NCBI RefSeq assembly: GCF_900496995.4
Contig: NC_044029.1
Location: 1,488,001-1,552,000 of the forward strand
Length of the DNA: 64,000 bases
Origin: Aquila chrysaetos chrysaetos
Lineage: Eukaryota > Chordata > Aves > Accipitriformes > Accipitridae
Direction of reading: 5' to 3'
Shown piece after piece: positions 34,101 through 49,100 of this stretch. The notes beneath the pieces were generated by a model that was not told the DNA's origin, ran no database searches, and saw only the letters and a program-made list of their open reading frames with translations. The first letter of the stretch is position 1. Every line of letters starts with the position of its first letter. The position numbers and the translations under genes are program-made.

Positions 34101-37100
34101 TATATAATCAATACTTTAGAAGATGTTTACACAAGCATCAGCTGCATTGACACGGGCTGTTCTGTGACTTCATAAATTCTGACAAATGAAACCACAATGT
34201 GCACCCAAAGATGTTTCAGATTTGGCTGCACCACGTTTGTGATGCTGACGCATTTAATCTTTTATATTGAGGATAATGGGATAGCATGTCTCACAGTTTA
34301 CTTGGCGGGAGACAAGCCCACTAAAATGAATGTCCTACAGAGACTAGACCATTTCAAATTATTGCCCCAGTTCTGACACAAGTCTATGGTCAAATCCATA
34401 TCAAAATTGACACAGTACAGGCTTAAATATGACTAACAGCAAAGATCACAAGACCATCACATTAAGTAAGTGTAAAGCAAGTCTATTTCTTTGCTCTGCC
34501 AAAATTATATTCCAAGCTATTATATGATTTTGTACTAATTATGTAAAACCATTTAATATCTTCATGCCAAGAGTCCTAAATATTCTAGTCCTGCTGAAAA
34601 GCAAGCAGTCCTGCAAGTCGAGGTTGCAATTCTTTATGTCTTTTTTAAGAACCCATCAGTATGTAATGTATGTGACCAAAGCACACAACAGTGCTACAGA
34701 AAAGCTTCAGACAAGTAAAAGAAATTCAGAGGAAAACTATCAATGAGAGAAAAATAAACTTATTAGCAATGTCACGTACCTGACTGCACCGAGTAGCAAC
34801 AAAAGAAGTGAAGTGACTATCAAGGTGTATTCGGTAATAGAATGGCTATTGCAATGACCTCCTTGTAAGAAGGCCCTCATGAAATCTTCAAGGACATTGT
34901 ACAGTAACAGTTAGTTTTGAAGCCTTGGCAAGACAAACAGAATGCCAAAGTTGGGCCCGGGTTCAGGGGCAAGAGGGAAAAAAAAAAAAAAAAAAGGGGG
35001 AGGGGGGGAACAAACAGGAAAGACTACCAGAACAAGTTCACCAGGAGTCTTTCAACTTGATTAGAAACAAATGGGGCCACCAGAAAAGCATACCCTTTGC
35101 AGTGACATCCCTGTTAGTCCCACCCTGCACTTTATGCTACCATTTTCACAGATACCCAGATAGTCTGTGCCTTCCATGAGACAGCCTGTTACCCTATTCC
35201 AAGAAGTGACTGGGGCTTCTCTATTTTCAGCTCAAAATTACTTTCCCCTATTGGTATTTCTATTTTTGCAAAAAATTGTCCCAATATTTCACTCAGAGGG
35301 GAGGAGGAGGAGAGGATGATTTGCCACATCCTAAAATAAAATTATGCCCATCACATTACATAAACTCAAAAGCCTTTCATTCAAAGCTTATATACTTAAC
35401 CATCAACAAAACAGCTATGATAAAAACTGTACCTATGTCACTTTAATATGAATAATAAGCTTGTTTGCTCATGGATATTTTTACCTGGGATTTTACTCAT
35501 GGTTTTAACTCCTACAGTCTGAAGGACTTCACTCTTACTTCATTGATTCTGTGTACCTACAATTTCTAGGAATTCCACAATGCTTAAACCAAATGATGGA
35601 GTTTCACCCATTCACAGAGGCCTGAGAATGTCACTGGCAGATTAAAGATTGAATCTGTCCACATTTAAATAGCAGTGCTGTCCATCAGGAATACAAGTAG
35701 CCACTTCATACTAGGGAAGTATCAAATGACAGCAGCACTAGAAGATAAAGCTGTTTGAAGGGAACATTTCAAAGCCTCACTGACAATCTCTACACACAGG
35801 AAGCAACTTGGCAATCCACAAAAACAGCTTTCTAAGTGTCATTCCACAGTGCGGATTTCAAATGAAAGTCTTATGGTCACAAGCTCTAAGAGCTGGGGAA
35901 ACAAAAGACGTATACATACATACACACATGAATGTACATACACCTACAAAATTGGCTTCAATAGTTGAGACACACGTCTGCACTCAGCTTTAAAATAATG
36001 CAAGTAAAGCAGCTTTTATCTTGATTCCACATTGATTTCCATGGTTATATTAATTCCACATAGACCCAATTTAAAAGATAGCCATGTAAACTGAAAAAGC
36101 ACTATTTTAAAATAAGTTTATTTAAAATAAATTAACATGCCAGTAAGCCAACCTATCAAGTAGAAGAGGAATATATATGAATTCTAAATGATACACTTTA
36201 AAGGGGAAAGTAAGTTTTTCTAAGTAATTTTCCTTTTTGATGAGGATCTGACAGTATAACTTTTAAGCTTTCTGTGACTAAGTAAGTGTTAAGAGTCAGA
36301 AAATTTAATTTATTTTGAGAGGAAATCCCTTCTGCAACATCAGGGACAGCTCATCTTAGATATTCAATAGGAAGATTCGTATTTGCTTGTATGTACAGTG
36401 TCAGAATTTTACTAGGTTTGAGAAAAGCAATTTTACATTAAGTATTCTGGAGAGTTCTTATGATTGACTCATACTTACCATGGCTCAAGAGACAAAATCT
36501 AATACATAAGTATAGCAGCCAGCCACCCAATTTTAAGCTATAAGTAAATTTCAAACCGAGACTCTAACTTGCTTCGAAAACATGCTTGACTTCATATAAG
36601 ATGTTTCCACAGTATCCCACCATTTTTTATTACTGACTTTTTAATTGTTTATTGCTAAAAACGCATAGTGGTCAACTGCAGGACTTCAATCAAGTTGGGG
36701 CCCACTGTTCTGCATGCAAAAAAGACAATATATTCTGTAATGCTTTCACCTTAGTCAATAAATAACCTCCTTCTTCATGTGAGCTAACAAGACACTTCTC
36801 ATCCAAAAAAAGGACCCCATAAGAAAATAGCCAGTTCTCGCCACTGATAATTATTAACAAACCTAAACTGAGCACACAAAGACTTAAGATACTGAAATGA
36901 AGGAAAGAGATACTTGAATCCTGCATACAGAACGTCAGAAAGACATGCAATTCCATTAATCTGAGAAAAAGCTCATTTTAACCTAAGTATACCTGCTGCT
37001 TACTCTTAGATCCTGCATCAGGGTTCAATCAATCTCACCAGGTTACCCTGTCAATAAAAAAACCAAACCACTTTGACCTCAAATGAAAATCCTGTGTGTA

Positions 37101-40100
37101 CAAGTGTACTTGTGGGTACATGCATAGATATAATGCATAAACAAAATACATGGAATTTGCCCTATGGCCAATGCAATCAATAACTAGAACTGGCAAAGAA
37201 AAATCAGATCTTCAAAGCTATATCAATAATTAGCAAGAGCTTATCTAGTTATGAAGGTTCTAGATTCCAGGAGTACCCAACCAATCCTCTGACCAAAGCT
37301 GCGAGACCAGCATTACCACAGTGAATGCATACTCTGAGAAATGATAAACTCATTTTTAATTTTTCCACGTGTAACAAACAATTAAGGCTGATGTTTATTT
37401 GTAGATACTTCAATCATTCCGTGGGAAGATTAGATAAACTCCAAGAAAGCTGAGAAGAAAAACAAACCTTCCATGACATGAAGTTCATTCTGATTACTAA
37501 ATGCTGTCTTCCAATAGAGGTGACCCACTTTTTAAATACAGGTGGGTTTTTTTAAAAATAATTCCTTTGGGAAAAAGCTGAAGTTCAAATAAGGTTGTGA
37601 TGTAGAAGGAACCAATATGGCAAAGCATGGAAAAGAGTAGATTTCCCCACCCTTCCCCTCCCCAAATTGTGACTTGGTATCGCTGGGAGGAGAAACACTT
37701 TTTGTAAAGCTGCTCTTTCAATTGCTGTTATCCCTTCAGGATATTTCATTTATGCTCCTCTCCCAATACAATTTTTAAAAAGATTATGCTTGCCTTTTCT
37801 CAATGGTTCTTCAAGTTGGTGCATTTCAAAATGTGTTGACACAGAAAGCCTATGAACTGTCTGTGCTTTTTGCTAAAATTCCTCAGTCATAATTGATATT
37901 TTGGAAGACAGACTCGACTCAGAAGGAGCCAAAGTTTCAGGTCCATGCCCAAGGCACAGCCTCTTGTTAGACACTGCTATTAGCAGGTGGCACTGCCAAG
38001 TGTACTAATTTCCAGTCTTTGAAGGGAAAATGCCAGGTTTTTAACATCACTAAGACAATTACATATTTTAACTCATGCTAGTGGTTTACTGTATATTTTG
38101 AAGTGCCAGTTTGTATTTTAGAAAAGCATTCAAGAGAACACAGCACCCCAAGGCTAAGCATCTGCCTGCTGGAGGAGGGAGACAGATGCTACACCAGCCA
38201 ACGGAGCTGCCTCTTACACTAACTACTGCAGACCCGTCCCAAGATCTTACGGGTTGCCTATGAAAGGTAACAGCCTTTCTAACTTCTGCTGAACCAGCCC
38301 TAAAGAGGAAGGGGAAAGCTTGTTCTGTAAGTAATAAATGCAGTCTTCCATCCCTAAAACACAGGCAAAGGCCCAACATTTAGTACAGCTGAAGCTCATT
38401 TGGTGACACTACTGGAGACACCAACAGCCAGAAAATTTCATGTAAAATACCTCCTGTGTGCTTGTTTCCCCCTGTTCCTGGGGAAGAGTTACCCGAAAAG
38501 CTGTCAGGACTGACAGTCCAGAATGCAAATTGGGTCAGCCACTCAGGCCACCTATTTCAGCCAACACCTCGTTTATTTCAAGTCTAGCAGCATTGATGTG
38601 ATTAGTCATTCCTGTGATGTATGGCAGCCAAGAGAAGTTAGAGGTTTTGGGGTGTGGTTTTTTTTTTTTTTTTAACACTTTTTTCTTCATATTTTTTTGT
38701 CACACTTTCTTCTTCCGAAATAAAATTACACATTTAAAAATAGGCATCTTGCTACTCAAAAAAGCAGGATGCCTGTCTTTCACTGCCATCCCTAATAATC
38801 TTACAATCAAAGATTTTAAGAAACTCGTAAGAGCTTAAAATCAAGCTCCCAGAGATGAGGGCACAGTTATTTATATAGAGCTTTATTTGGAACAGTATCT
38901 CCTATACAATCATAAGGAAAAATTCCACAGGGTTTTAAAAACAGTTGCAATATTAGCACCAAAAAGGTACTGGGAGGGAAGGGCAGGCGGGCAAGATGAG
39001 ATTTTGGAACAGATGGAAAAGTAGCAGGACTTAAAGGACAGGTGCTGTGGATGAAGTTCTCTCAGAGATCGTGACAAGATAACACTAAGGAAGGCAGGCC
39101 TTAGTAGTAAATGTAGAAAGCATATGGGAGTTAAGGGACAAGACATCAGAGGTAGGACAAGGAATATCCATAGCAGATTTCGAACAGTGTGACTTCAATC
39201 TTGACACTGATTTAATATTTTGGAAATTCATAAAAAAAACCCACTTCATTTACTTTATTTTAAACCTAGCAGCACCACCCTGAGTGCATTAAAAAAAAAC
39301 AAACAAACAAAGAAAACCAACAACAAAACACCCTCCAGAGCAATGGAAGCGAGCAAACCAGAAGTTTACTTTCAAACTGAATTTGTTCCACATTGTGCTG
39401 AACACTTCACCTCTTCACCAGTGAAATAGAAATTTAGTTATGACGCAGGAAATAAAAGGAGAATTAATTTCAGGGGGGGAATACACACAGGCATAAAGCA
39501 CCTCCTAAAGAAGGGGGGTGGAGGCCCGAGAACCTCCATGGAAAGAAATGGTATGCAGCAGGCATAAGTACTGATGAGAACAACAAAATATTCAGTGGCA
39601 AAGGCTGCACTAAGAACAGTCATCTTTATTGAGGAAAACAGGACACACAGGGCCTATGCAAGGGTCAGTAAAAGCAATACTGGAAACAACTGAGGGTTGT
39701 TTACAAACAGTACTTTTCATTTTTCAATTTCAAAGCAGTATTCAGGCCTTTATTTTCAAATGAGTGACCTTGTTATCAGGGTAACAAATCCACTTCTGAG
39801 AGGAGCTGCCACATGTGGCACCTACAACTAATAGCTGTATCAGCCAAGATTTTAATCAGATTTCCTATTTTCTATATTTATACCTAATCAGAGAAAGACT
39901 TCAGCTATAGGAAGCCATAGAGCTAACCAGGGGCACAGAAAAGACGACCTTCAGCTGCCATGCTTTCTGCCCAGCTGCTGTCGGAAAGCCAAACATCAAG
40001 CAAGACCATCAAGCAAGCAAGCAGTCTTTAAAGGATTAGGACAGAAAATTAATGGACTAATGCATCTCTTACTGTTAAGAGTAAGGCCATCAATACTTAA

Positions 40101-43100
40101 AACTGGCATTAAGCCTTTCACATATTGTCAGGTCAAGAGGAAAGTGTAGCAAAATGCTCTTTCAACCACTGCATCCAAATAAAGGGATGTGAGGCAGCAC
40201 TGTTTAAGTCACATTCCCGTTGCTAGGGTATGGGATTAAATGCATTTTGTACATAGCATTTGGAGAATTTTAAGTTTTACAACACGCTGAATTCAACAGC
40301 CATACCACACGGGCCAGACCCTCTTTTAAAAAGGCACAGTAGCAGAAGCAGAACCCCCCCGCAAAACTCCATACCAAATTACTATCCTGAGACCACAGAA
40401 AAGTGACAGCTGCTATGCTGTGAATTCAATTTTTTTGGTTCCACAACTGGATAAAACAAGCCTTTTTCTTTGTTCAGGAGACAGAATCTACTATTAAGAA
40501 GCAACCCAGAGAGAGGAGACAAAGTCAAAAGGACAAAAGTCAAATAAGAAATGTGTGTCCCAAATGGAAACGAGGTTATGTTTTGAGAAGATATCAAGTC
40601 AGACAAGGACTCTTAGTATTAAAGGCAGAGCATGTCAACGCTAATTCTGGTATCTCATCCTTCTCTGTGGTCTAAATAAAGTCTTTTAAACAATATGATC
40701 ATAGCCAACATAAAGGGATCTTCCCTTGTTTTACTAAAACGTTGTCCAAAAGGCAGCATTAGGCAAGAAAGGATTTGATGTTCAAGACAAGTTCAATAGC
40801 TGGGGGCACAGAAGACAGAAAATTTAAAGTGGAAGAAGATGCAACACTAAGTTGTTCAAATATGGAAGAGCTCAGGACTTAAAAATAAGTGGGAGTAAGC
40901 TGGACATTCTTAATATAGCCTTCACTGCTTTACCTTCCCTGCTACCAGCTACTGCTTCACAAAAACCTAAATGCAGGCAAGACTCAAAAATGTGCACGCT
41001 AATCAGTGTCTTGATAAGGAATGCAACACCACTACCACAAAGGCTGCTGGATGGCACCCAAACTTAACAGAACTGTCTACCTATTTATTGTCTCAACCTC
41101 ATTTTTAAATATACATAATTCCATCAATTAGGCTGTGCACATTCAAGAGATATAAGCCACAACATCAAAACAAAAAGGTCTTGAGAAAACAAAATTTTGA
41201 TTTGTCAATTATATTCAACTACAAAGACTTATGGCACTCAAGCCCCCTGTTTTGAAGTTTCAGGAACAGTTCACACAAGTCTACCACAATCTCCACATCA
41301 TTGGGCTTTATGGCTAAAATAGCTTGATGGATTTTACAGTGGTTATCTGCAAGGACAACAGGTAAAACTTTTTTCTTCCCCTACCCTAAACGGGGTTTAA
41401 TTCTCCATGTTTCCTATCTGTCTCTGTGTCCACTTGACTATTTCCTCTATCTTTGATTTCTAATACATGCACGATACACATAAATTGCCAGTCTGTGTTC
41501 AAGAACCATTTGGACAATGCTTCGAGATGTATGGTTTAATTTTTAGGCTGCCCTGTGTGGAGTCAGGAGTTGGACTTGATAATCCTTGTGGGTCCCTTCC
41601 AGCTCAATGGCTTTCAATGATTTAAGTGGGAAGAACATACACACAATATTGCGTAGCATTAGTTTGAAATTTGAACTCTTCCAATACTATCTCATTATTA
41701 ATGAACTGGTAAGTTCTTACAATTAAGTTTTTTCCTCATCTGGATTATGTTCAGGATAATTATGAAATTAATAAATGAAATAAAAGCCAGTGGTTCAAAA
41801 TGTCAGGTACTTCATCTTGCATAGAACTGACAGAAAGGAAGACTAAACATTTATAACTTTTTCCTCATACTTTTAACTGTGTGAATTTGTTGTTACACTT
41901 CTTCTATGTAATAAAATCAATGACTACCAACCACTCAGTAAACTCAAGAAATAAAACTATGTATTTCTACTTTCCCATTATTAATATGCATGCATCTCAT
42001 TTTATAAGCATCTGTCTCCAAACACACTGTTAATGAGACCTACTTTACACTATGATCCAGTACCTATTATTTTACAACACACCACCAGGCAGTAGGGTAG
42101 CAAAGATGATAGCGTATTAGCTATCAAATTACAGAGTTTCCAGTTACCCTAAAGTAACATGAAAATAAAGGCACCCACCCACCCACATTGCTAGCAGTGG
42201 ATCTTTCCTTCGGACTTATCTGCAGAATAAAGGATAGCTGCTGTCCTATATTCTTAGGATAGCTTGCACACAATCTAGGGTAAGGTTGCTTTTAGCAACA
42301 ATCATGCTGTCCATGAATAAGAAGTCACTTAACTTTTCTCCTGAAGCACAGTTACACAGTTATAATTACACAGTAAATCATCTAATCCATCCCACATGAG
42401 AGAACAGCAACAAGCCTAAATTGTCCCTTACAATGAGAACATGTAACATCTGCTATGGTTTGCAAAATCATACGGTGGAGGGAGGAAAAAAAAAAATGCT
42501 AGTTTGGGAATCAGTCAATCAAAAAGTTCATTTAAATATGGGTTGGGGACAAATGTATGCCTGATGAATATGACACATTTCAAGTATATGCTTAATAAAA
42601 TTATGAAGTCAATCGTGTCATTTCACTGGAAACTGTAGAATGAGTTGAATAAACACTACTTCCTCTATGAAACAGGCTACTAAATTCCACATAGAAATTA
42701 TTTTAAAATGAGAGCTTAGGGAAAAAAAAAAAAAAATGTAGGTAGTGCCTGTGTCCTCCATTTAAATCTGGTGCACATCACAAAACAGCCCTAGCTGGAG
42801 CTGTGGGGTTATGAATACAGCACAGCTCTGATTCTTGACTAAACAAAAGGTAGCTTCAGAACATTACATTTAACATGTTACACATGAGCATTTAAAATTC
42901 ATGTGAATACTAATGCCTACCTAAAGCAGAAGCAGCAGCAGTTTAAGAGATAGTTTTCTTCATACAAGCTTCCAAACAACAAGTACGCTTAATGAAATCA
43001 ACTAAAACTGGATTTAGAATGCCTAGAAAATAGTATACTAACTTCATACGAAGTTATAAAAGTTTAGATCTGCTTGTTTTCACATAAATGAAATAGAAAA

Positions 43101-46100
43101 CTTGAAAAGGGCTGATTAAATAGAGCAGGCAAACACACAGAATAAATGAATGGGTTTTGTTTTGTTGGGGGTTTTTTTTGTTTGTTTTTTTAAATGACTG
43201 GTCCAGTATTATCTGCTTTAGGAATGTACAGTCCTGTAAAAAATTGTGATCAAAAGACCTTAGGAAACATGCAGAGACCCTCAACTGGTCTTGAAGTTGC
43301 TAGAAGACAGAATGTGAAGTTTCACCTGCCCTAGGTTTCTTTTGCTGTTACATCTGAAACAGCTGAGTTGACATTTTCCAAAACATCCCAATACAGACTA
43401 ACAAAAGAGCTAACAAAAAGGAGCTTCAGGTATACTACAGCTAATCTCTCCATACTACTAAACAGCTATTATGATACACACTGCCTTTCTAGCAGGTCAG
43501 TGAAAGTCTGTTATAAAGCACTGTAATAACATCCCATTGACATGATTTCTCTGTACTTGTACACCACTTTCTTTCCCCAACCCCACCAGACAGCTGTATC
43601 TATAAAGCAAATGAGGAAACTAGGAAAATTGTGTAATTATATACCTGCTACTGATAGATTAAAAGCAAGCATAAAGAACAGTAATTACTCTTTCAAAAAG
43701 AATATAAAAGGAATTCATTGAGAGACGTGTACACTGGATATGAATTTGAAAAGACAGAATAATCAATAAATTGGAAACTATTAAGTCAGCACACAAAAAA
43801 GAAGTATGAGCGTATCTCCCGACTTTCAAATTATTTGTACTTCTGAAGCAGTTAGATCGCTAAAGAAAACCCTAGGCACTAAATATCATACAAATAATAC
43901 AAATCCATAACCCAGCAAACAAAACCAGAACTATCTGAGACTTCAGCTGATTTCTGACAACAGGAAAAGAAAAAGGAGTAATCTGTGTTTGTGCAAATGG
44001 TTCTTTTTTCAAGATGTATCAAAGCTGACATGTAGATCAGCTGAGAAGTGTTTGCACTGCAGCAACTGCTGCTATCTAATTGTCAGCCAGGCAACTAACA
44101 ATGTTTTCTATAACAAGAGATTAAGACCAACTCAAAGGAACTTTCCATAGAGACTACAGCAGATGTTTATTTTCTGTTTTTAGCACTGTATCTGCCAAAA
44201 ATATTTTGAGATTAATTGGTTCTAGCAGTTGCATACAAAAAGAAGAATATACTTAAATATCAACTCTGTTGCCTTAAAACATATGGGGGGAGTACATGGC
44301 ATAGGCTGTGCATCAACCAACACCACACAACTGGCTCTTCAGGAATCATACCAAGGATCTATGGAGTCTTCTACAAACACAAAGTAGTCCACTTTCAAAC
44401 TGCCAAAGGCAATTAAAGTAATGCAATTTAAATAATACTTTCGCAAATCTACAATCAACCGGTACTACAAACAGATCTTTTTCAACACTACAGGATTTTT
44501 CTGGTCCCCCTAGTCCAGAAGATGGGTCTTGTTACCGGCCCCTTGAACTAGCAACTTTTAGAACCCAGTGGTGAAGTTAAAACTTGATGTCCTGCAATGT
44601 TCCTGGAAGTTCTATGTAGTTTAGGGGAAAGGGAGAAACAATTTGCAGTGCTATGAATGCTGCATGTCAAAAATAATTTGGTTTTGTTTTGGTTTGGTTT
44701 TTTTGTAAACACTTCAGTGTAACCCATATCAGTCATTTTAGTCTAAAAACTTTGCCACTGCCAGTATAAAGAGTTTTGAACTACTTGCATTTTTAGTCTG
44801 GACCAAGTGTTTATACTATGAATCAGCCTAAGGACCCTACAGCAGTACTGTAGCTTCAACAAGCCTTCAAAGAGGACAAAGTACAGGGAAGTAACAGCCA
44901 AAATCAGCTCTTGCACTAAAGCATCAAAAACACACTGACTTTTTCCAGGTCACTTTCTTACAGTATAGCTAGTCCCCCTCAAAACCCATGAAAAGAAAAT
45001 AACATTGGCAACACCTCAAGAAGCAGTTTTCTCCATCTCAAGGCTACAAAGAGCTTACAAAGACTTTCTACCTGTAGTTCTTTATACACTTAATACAATT
45101 TTTTTTCTGCAGGAGGCTATCAATCCATTCAGGGCAGCCTGAACTGGCCTGACTACGCATTTATTTTCCTCCAACATCACAACCCTCACAATCAGGATGA
45201 ATCCTCTTATACACATTGCAAGCATCCATTCAGTGAAAGATTAGCATAATATTAAGGCCATCTGAAGTACAGAAATGAACAGCACTGAATGTTTTATTGT
45301 GCAGCCATTTGGTTATGCGCAAGAGGGAACAACCCAGCCAAGACATCTGGCACAAATTACCATCATTACAATTTTTTGCACAATTTTAAGAACTCTGGTC
45401 AGCACCTGCATGTCGACATGGAAGTCGCAATGCGCTTCCAGGGCCTACTCTTAAGGAAAGCCAGTCTGGCAAGACTGAAGAACCAAAATACCAATCTGCT
45501 TTGGCACAAAATTAAGCGGGCACAGAATACTCCACCTTCCTTATAAAGCTCAGTATTACAAGGCTAAAGATCCAGATACATTTTTTTTAAAAAAGGAAAG
45601 GGCCTATTTAAAACAATATTCCTCCCTCTGTTCATAAACCTGGTATGACAGTCAAGAGATACCCCTCTACCACTTGCAGCTGGCTATTCCCTTTTCCTGT
45701 CCTGGCTCAGAGAAGCTGAAAGCACGAATTAAGTCATATTCACAGCTGTCCCGATTCACCTACCTGATATAGGGATCCCTCCCAGACCTGTGCTGTGTTG
45801 TGGTGGAAGATTCAAGTCCAAGAAATTACTATTTGAGGTGGGATTTGCTGTGTGGTTCAAGTGCATGATGCTATTGCGTGGGAAGGCCATCCAAGGATAG
45901 CGAGCTGCTTGGCCTGGAAAACTGAAGGAGTTGTAAACTGCTCGATGCTGTTGAAACTGTGGGAACCTCTGTGGCATGACTGGGAAGGTGCTACTGAGAG
46001 AGTTGGCATTTGTGGGTGCAGCAGGATGCAGGAATCCAGAGCCCGGCCCTTTGGCAGTTGTAGTGTGTGGGGTAGGGTTCTGAAGAGATGTGGGCGAGAG

Positions 46101-49100
46101 GGAAGGTTGGTCTTGGACTGACAGTTCCTTCTCAATCAGGTCTGCTAAGGCTTTGCGGGTGATGTCAAAGGGGTCAAACCCTAAGTCGTCCTCTTGCTGT
46201 TTGGAGGAACCAAACCCAAAAGCCGCTTGCCAGTCTGTGGAGGAGGATACTGGTATAGTTTCTGTCAGAGAGGAACAGGATTTAGAACAAGAATTAGTAA
46301 CTATTTACCCATACGAAAATTTCACCCTCAGTGTATCTGAATCTATGCTGCCAGTTGTCTTTCATCTCATATTTCTTTATACAATCCCCAGAAGACACCT
46401 TATTCATCAGCTTAGAATGCCATTTTCAGATCGAGCTGTCAGATTTCTACTTAAGGGGAAGTGGTAGAACTAGCAAATAGTATTTTTACTGCAGAATTGC
46501 TCTGTTCCTGAACTACAGAAAAACCCTGTCAAATAAGTATTTTCAGTAAAAGCACCAAGTAGAAAGAGACCAATAAACACTTGCCTAGAACCTTCTTTAC
46601 ACCCATATTACTTGACAGAAGTGTGAACAAGCAGAGTTTAAATAAGGTTGTTATTCAGTTCAGTATTTTGCTTTCAGTATTAATGCTGTGCTTCAGCTCT
46701 GCTGTGCAAGAAAGGTGAGGAGGAAATGTTCCCTCTCAAAGGGGGAACCTCTGAGCAGTAGTTAAAAAAAAACCCCAAACAAAACACAAACCCAAAAAAA
46801 CCCACAAAACCCCACTGTCTACCATTATGAAGAAAACCAAGCCAAATTCTTGAGTAGATGCCTTAACAAAAGGAAATAAGGAACTGCATTACAAGATATT
46901 GTTAAATATTTTGAGGCAGTGTTGCAAAAAAGGGTTATCAGAATTTCCCTGCATTTTCAATTACTACTTCATTTCATTATACTGTAAGTTCCTTATTCAG
47001 GTTCAGTGAATGCTGGGTCTAGTTTCAGTTTTTCCTCAAAACTGTGGTAATGCAAGCTGATTTGAGTACAAGGTAGTATCACTCACATCATTATCTCCCT
47101 CTGCTGGTAGGGAACCTGGTCTGCTGCTTGAAGTAGTTAAAATTAAGCTCAGTATCCTCTCTTAGAAAAGGAATCTACACTTCTATTTTCACTCTAAAAT
47201 CCATGACGATAGATTAACAGACTTGCTAGATAGACAAAAACTTGTCCTTTGTATTCTTATTTAAATAGCAACCATCCATTTTATATTGATTATAAAACAA
47301 ACAAGATTCTCTACTACCTGGAAATTGTCTCTCACTGCTACATAATCCTCACAAAATTGGTGCATATAGTACCTTAGCAGCAGGTAATTTCCTTGGTAAT
47401 AAATATTGTTTACAAACAGGATTATGACATCCAGAAGTCAGATAAACATCAAAAGGCGACTAATCACTAAGTAAACAGTGTCCTAAAGTATTGTTTACAT
47501 TATTACTGATATTGTTTCATTTAATTTTCTAACTCCCTCAGATTTATAATTTGTGAGCTCTTAAGTACTGTTAACGACTCCCAAGACTATATAAATACAC
47601 CTAAAATGATGTTTCATTCATATGAAGTGGTATTTCATAGGAAAGTACCTGGAAAATACAGGTACCTTTCATTTGATGCAATTAACCATATTTTTATCTT
47701 TTCTGTATGTATATAATTTCATTGCACCTTCACATTAGGCACCTACTGCAGAGCTTCCGATGCTAGAATTACAGATTGTAACAGATGATTACACCAACAT
47801 ATACTGATACCACGTATTTTCCCCACTCTCAATAAAAACCTGTAACATTAAATATTAAGCACAAATGTCACATCCTATTATTTAGTTTCTCAGCTGTGTG
47901 CCTGTCTACAATAAGCACTCTGATAATTTAGCCACGCAGCTGGAAAACTCTGTAAAAGTTTCTTTTAGAAGAAACCCTTAGGTCAGTGCAATTCATTTGT
48001 AGTTAAGTGACAAATTTTAATCATTTATGAAGAGGGGAAAAACAGTATGGAACAAGTCCTAGAGTTCTTGGTTCTACACAGTTTTAGACATCAGTTGCAA
48101 AAGCAACACCCAGCCATATAAGCTGTGTACATACCTGATGTGAAGAGGCTCTGTGGTTCTGGTGCTGTGGGCCAGTCATTTGAAGTCTGTGGAGAGCTGG
48201 GGAATGGAGGAAGCCCACTAGGGATGGGGTTAGGGTGCCGAAAGTTGTCAGAGAAGAGCGACTGTGATTCTGTTACAGCCCCTTCAAAAGGAGACCGTGC
48301 ACTGTGATTAGATGAACTGATGGGTATGACTGGATTGGGTTTTGTTAAACCAGGCGGTGGTGAAGGTGTGTCACTGTTCGTTATCTACAGGCAAGAAAGG
48401 AAGAGAAACAGTTAGGACATGAGTGTTTACATATAAAATATTCTTCACTAATACAGCTGAAAAACTTCCTCAAAATTTTTGGCTACAGTTAGGTTAATAT
48501 ATAGTTCAGTACAAGGTCAAACACAAAAATCAACTTAGCAGTAGCATTTTTAATAGTTTTGCTTAAAATTATGATACACTTCAGAAAGTACTTGCTTCTC
48601 CAACTACAAGTTGCACCAATCCCTCAAACTCAGTTCTTACTTTCACAGCATTTATCTTTAAGTCTTACCTGCTGGGAGCTGTCACCATTTCCTATACTGA
48701 GGGAATCTGAAGGTTTGTCGATAGGGCTGCAAAAGTGGGAGGGGAAAAGAGACAATAAGACACAAGTATTTAACATGAAAATCAACATTTGCTTTTGTAG
48801 TGGTAGAAAAGCCTTGAAATAAAGACAAAGAAAAATTAATTAGGAGGAATCAAGAAGGAAAAAGTCCACTTTTTATTTATGAGACTGGTTTTTTTCATCA
48901 TAAGCATTTGCCATATACTGTATACTTCTTCCCACCACTCTCCACTCTGCTTGTTGACTGCCCTGTTAAGGAACAAAAGGAAAGTTTTAAACACTCTCGT
49001 AGTAACTCTATGCCATTCAAAAAAACCAGGATTCTTGTACTATGGCAGTATTCCATAGTAGTCAGTTCCATCTATGCTACTACCAGAGAGAAAGTTGGGA

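Noticed and set aside
39399-39425. Minus-strand GEEVK reminiscent of the alternative C-terminus of short CNOT4
   Set aside because: Similarity ends after five residues and the frame then diverges and stops. Probably chance.
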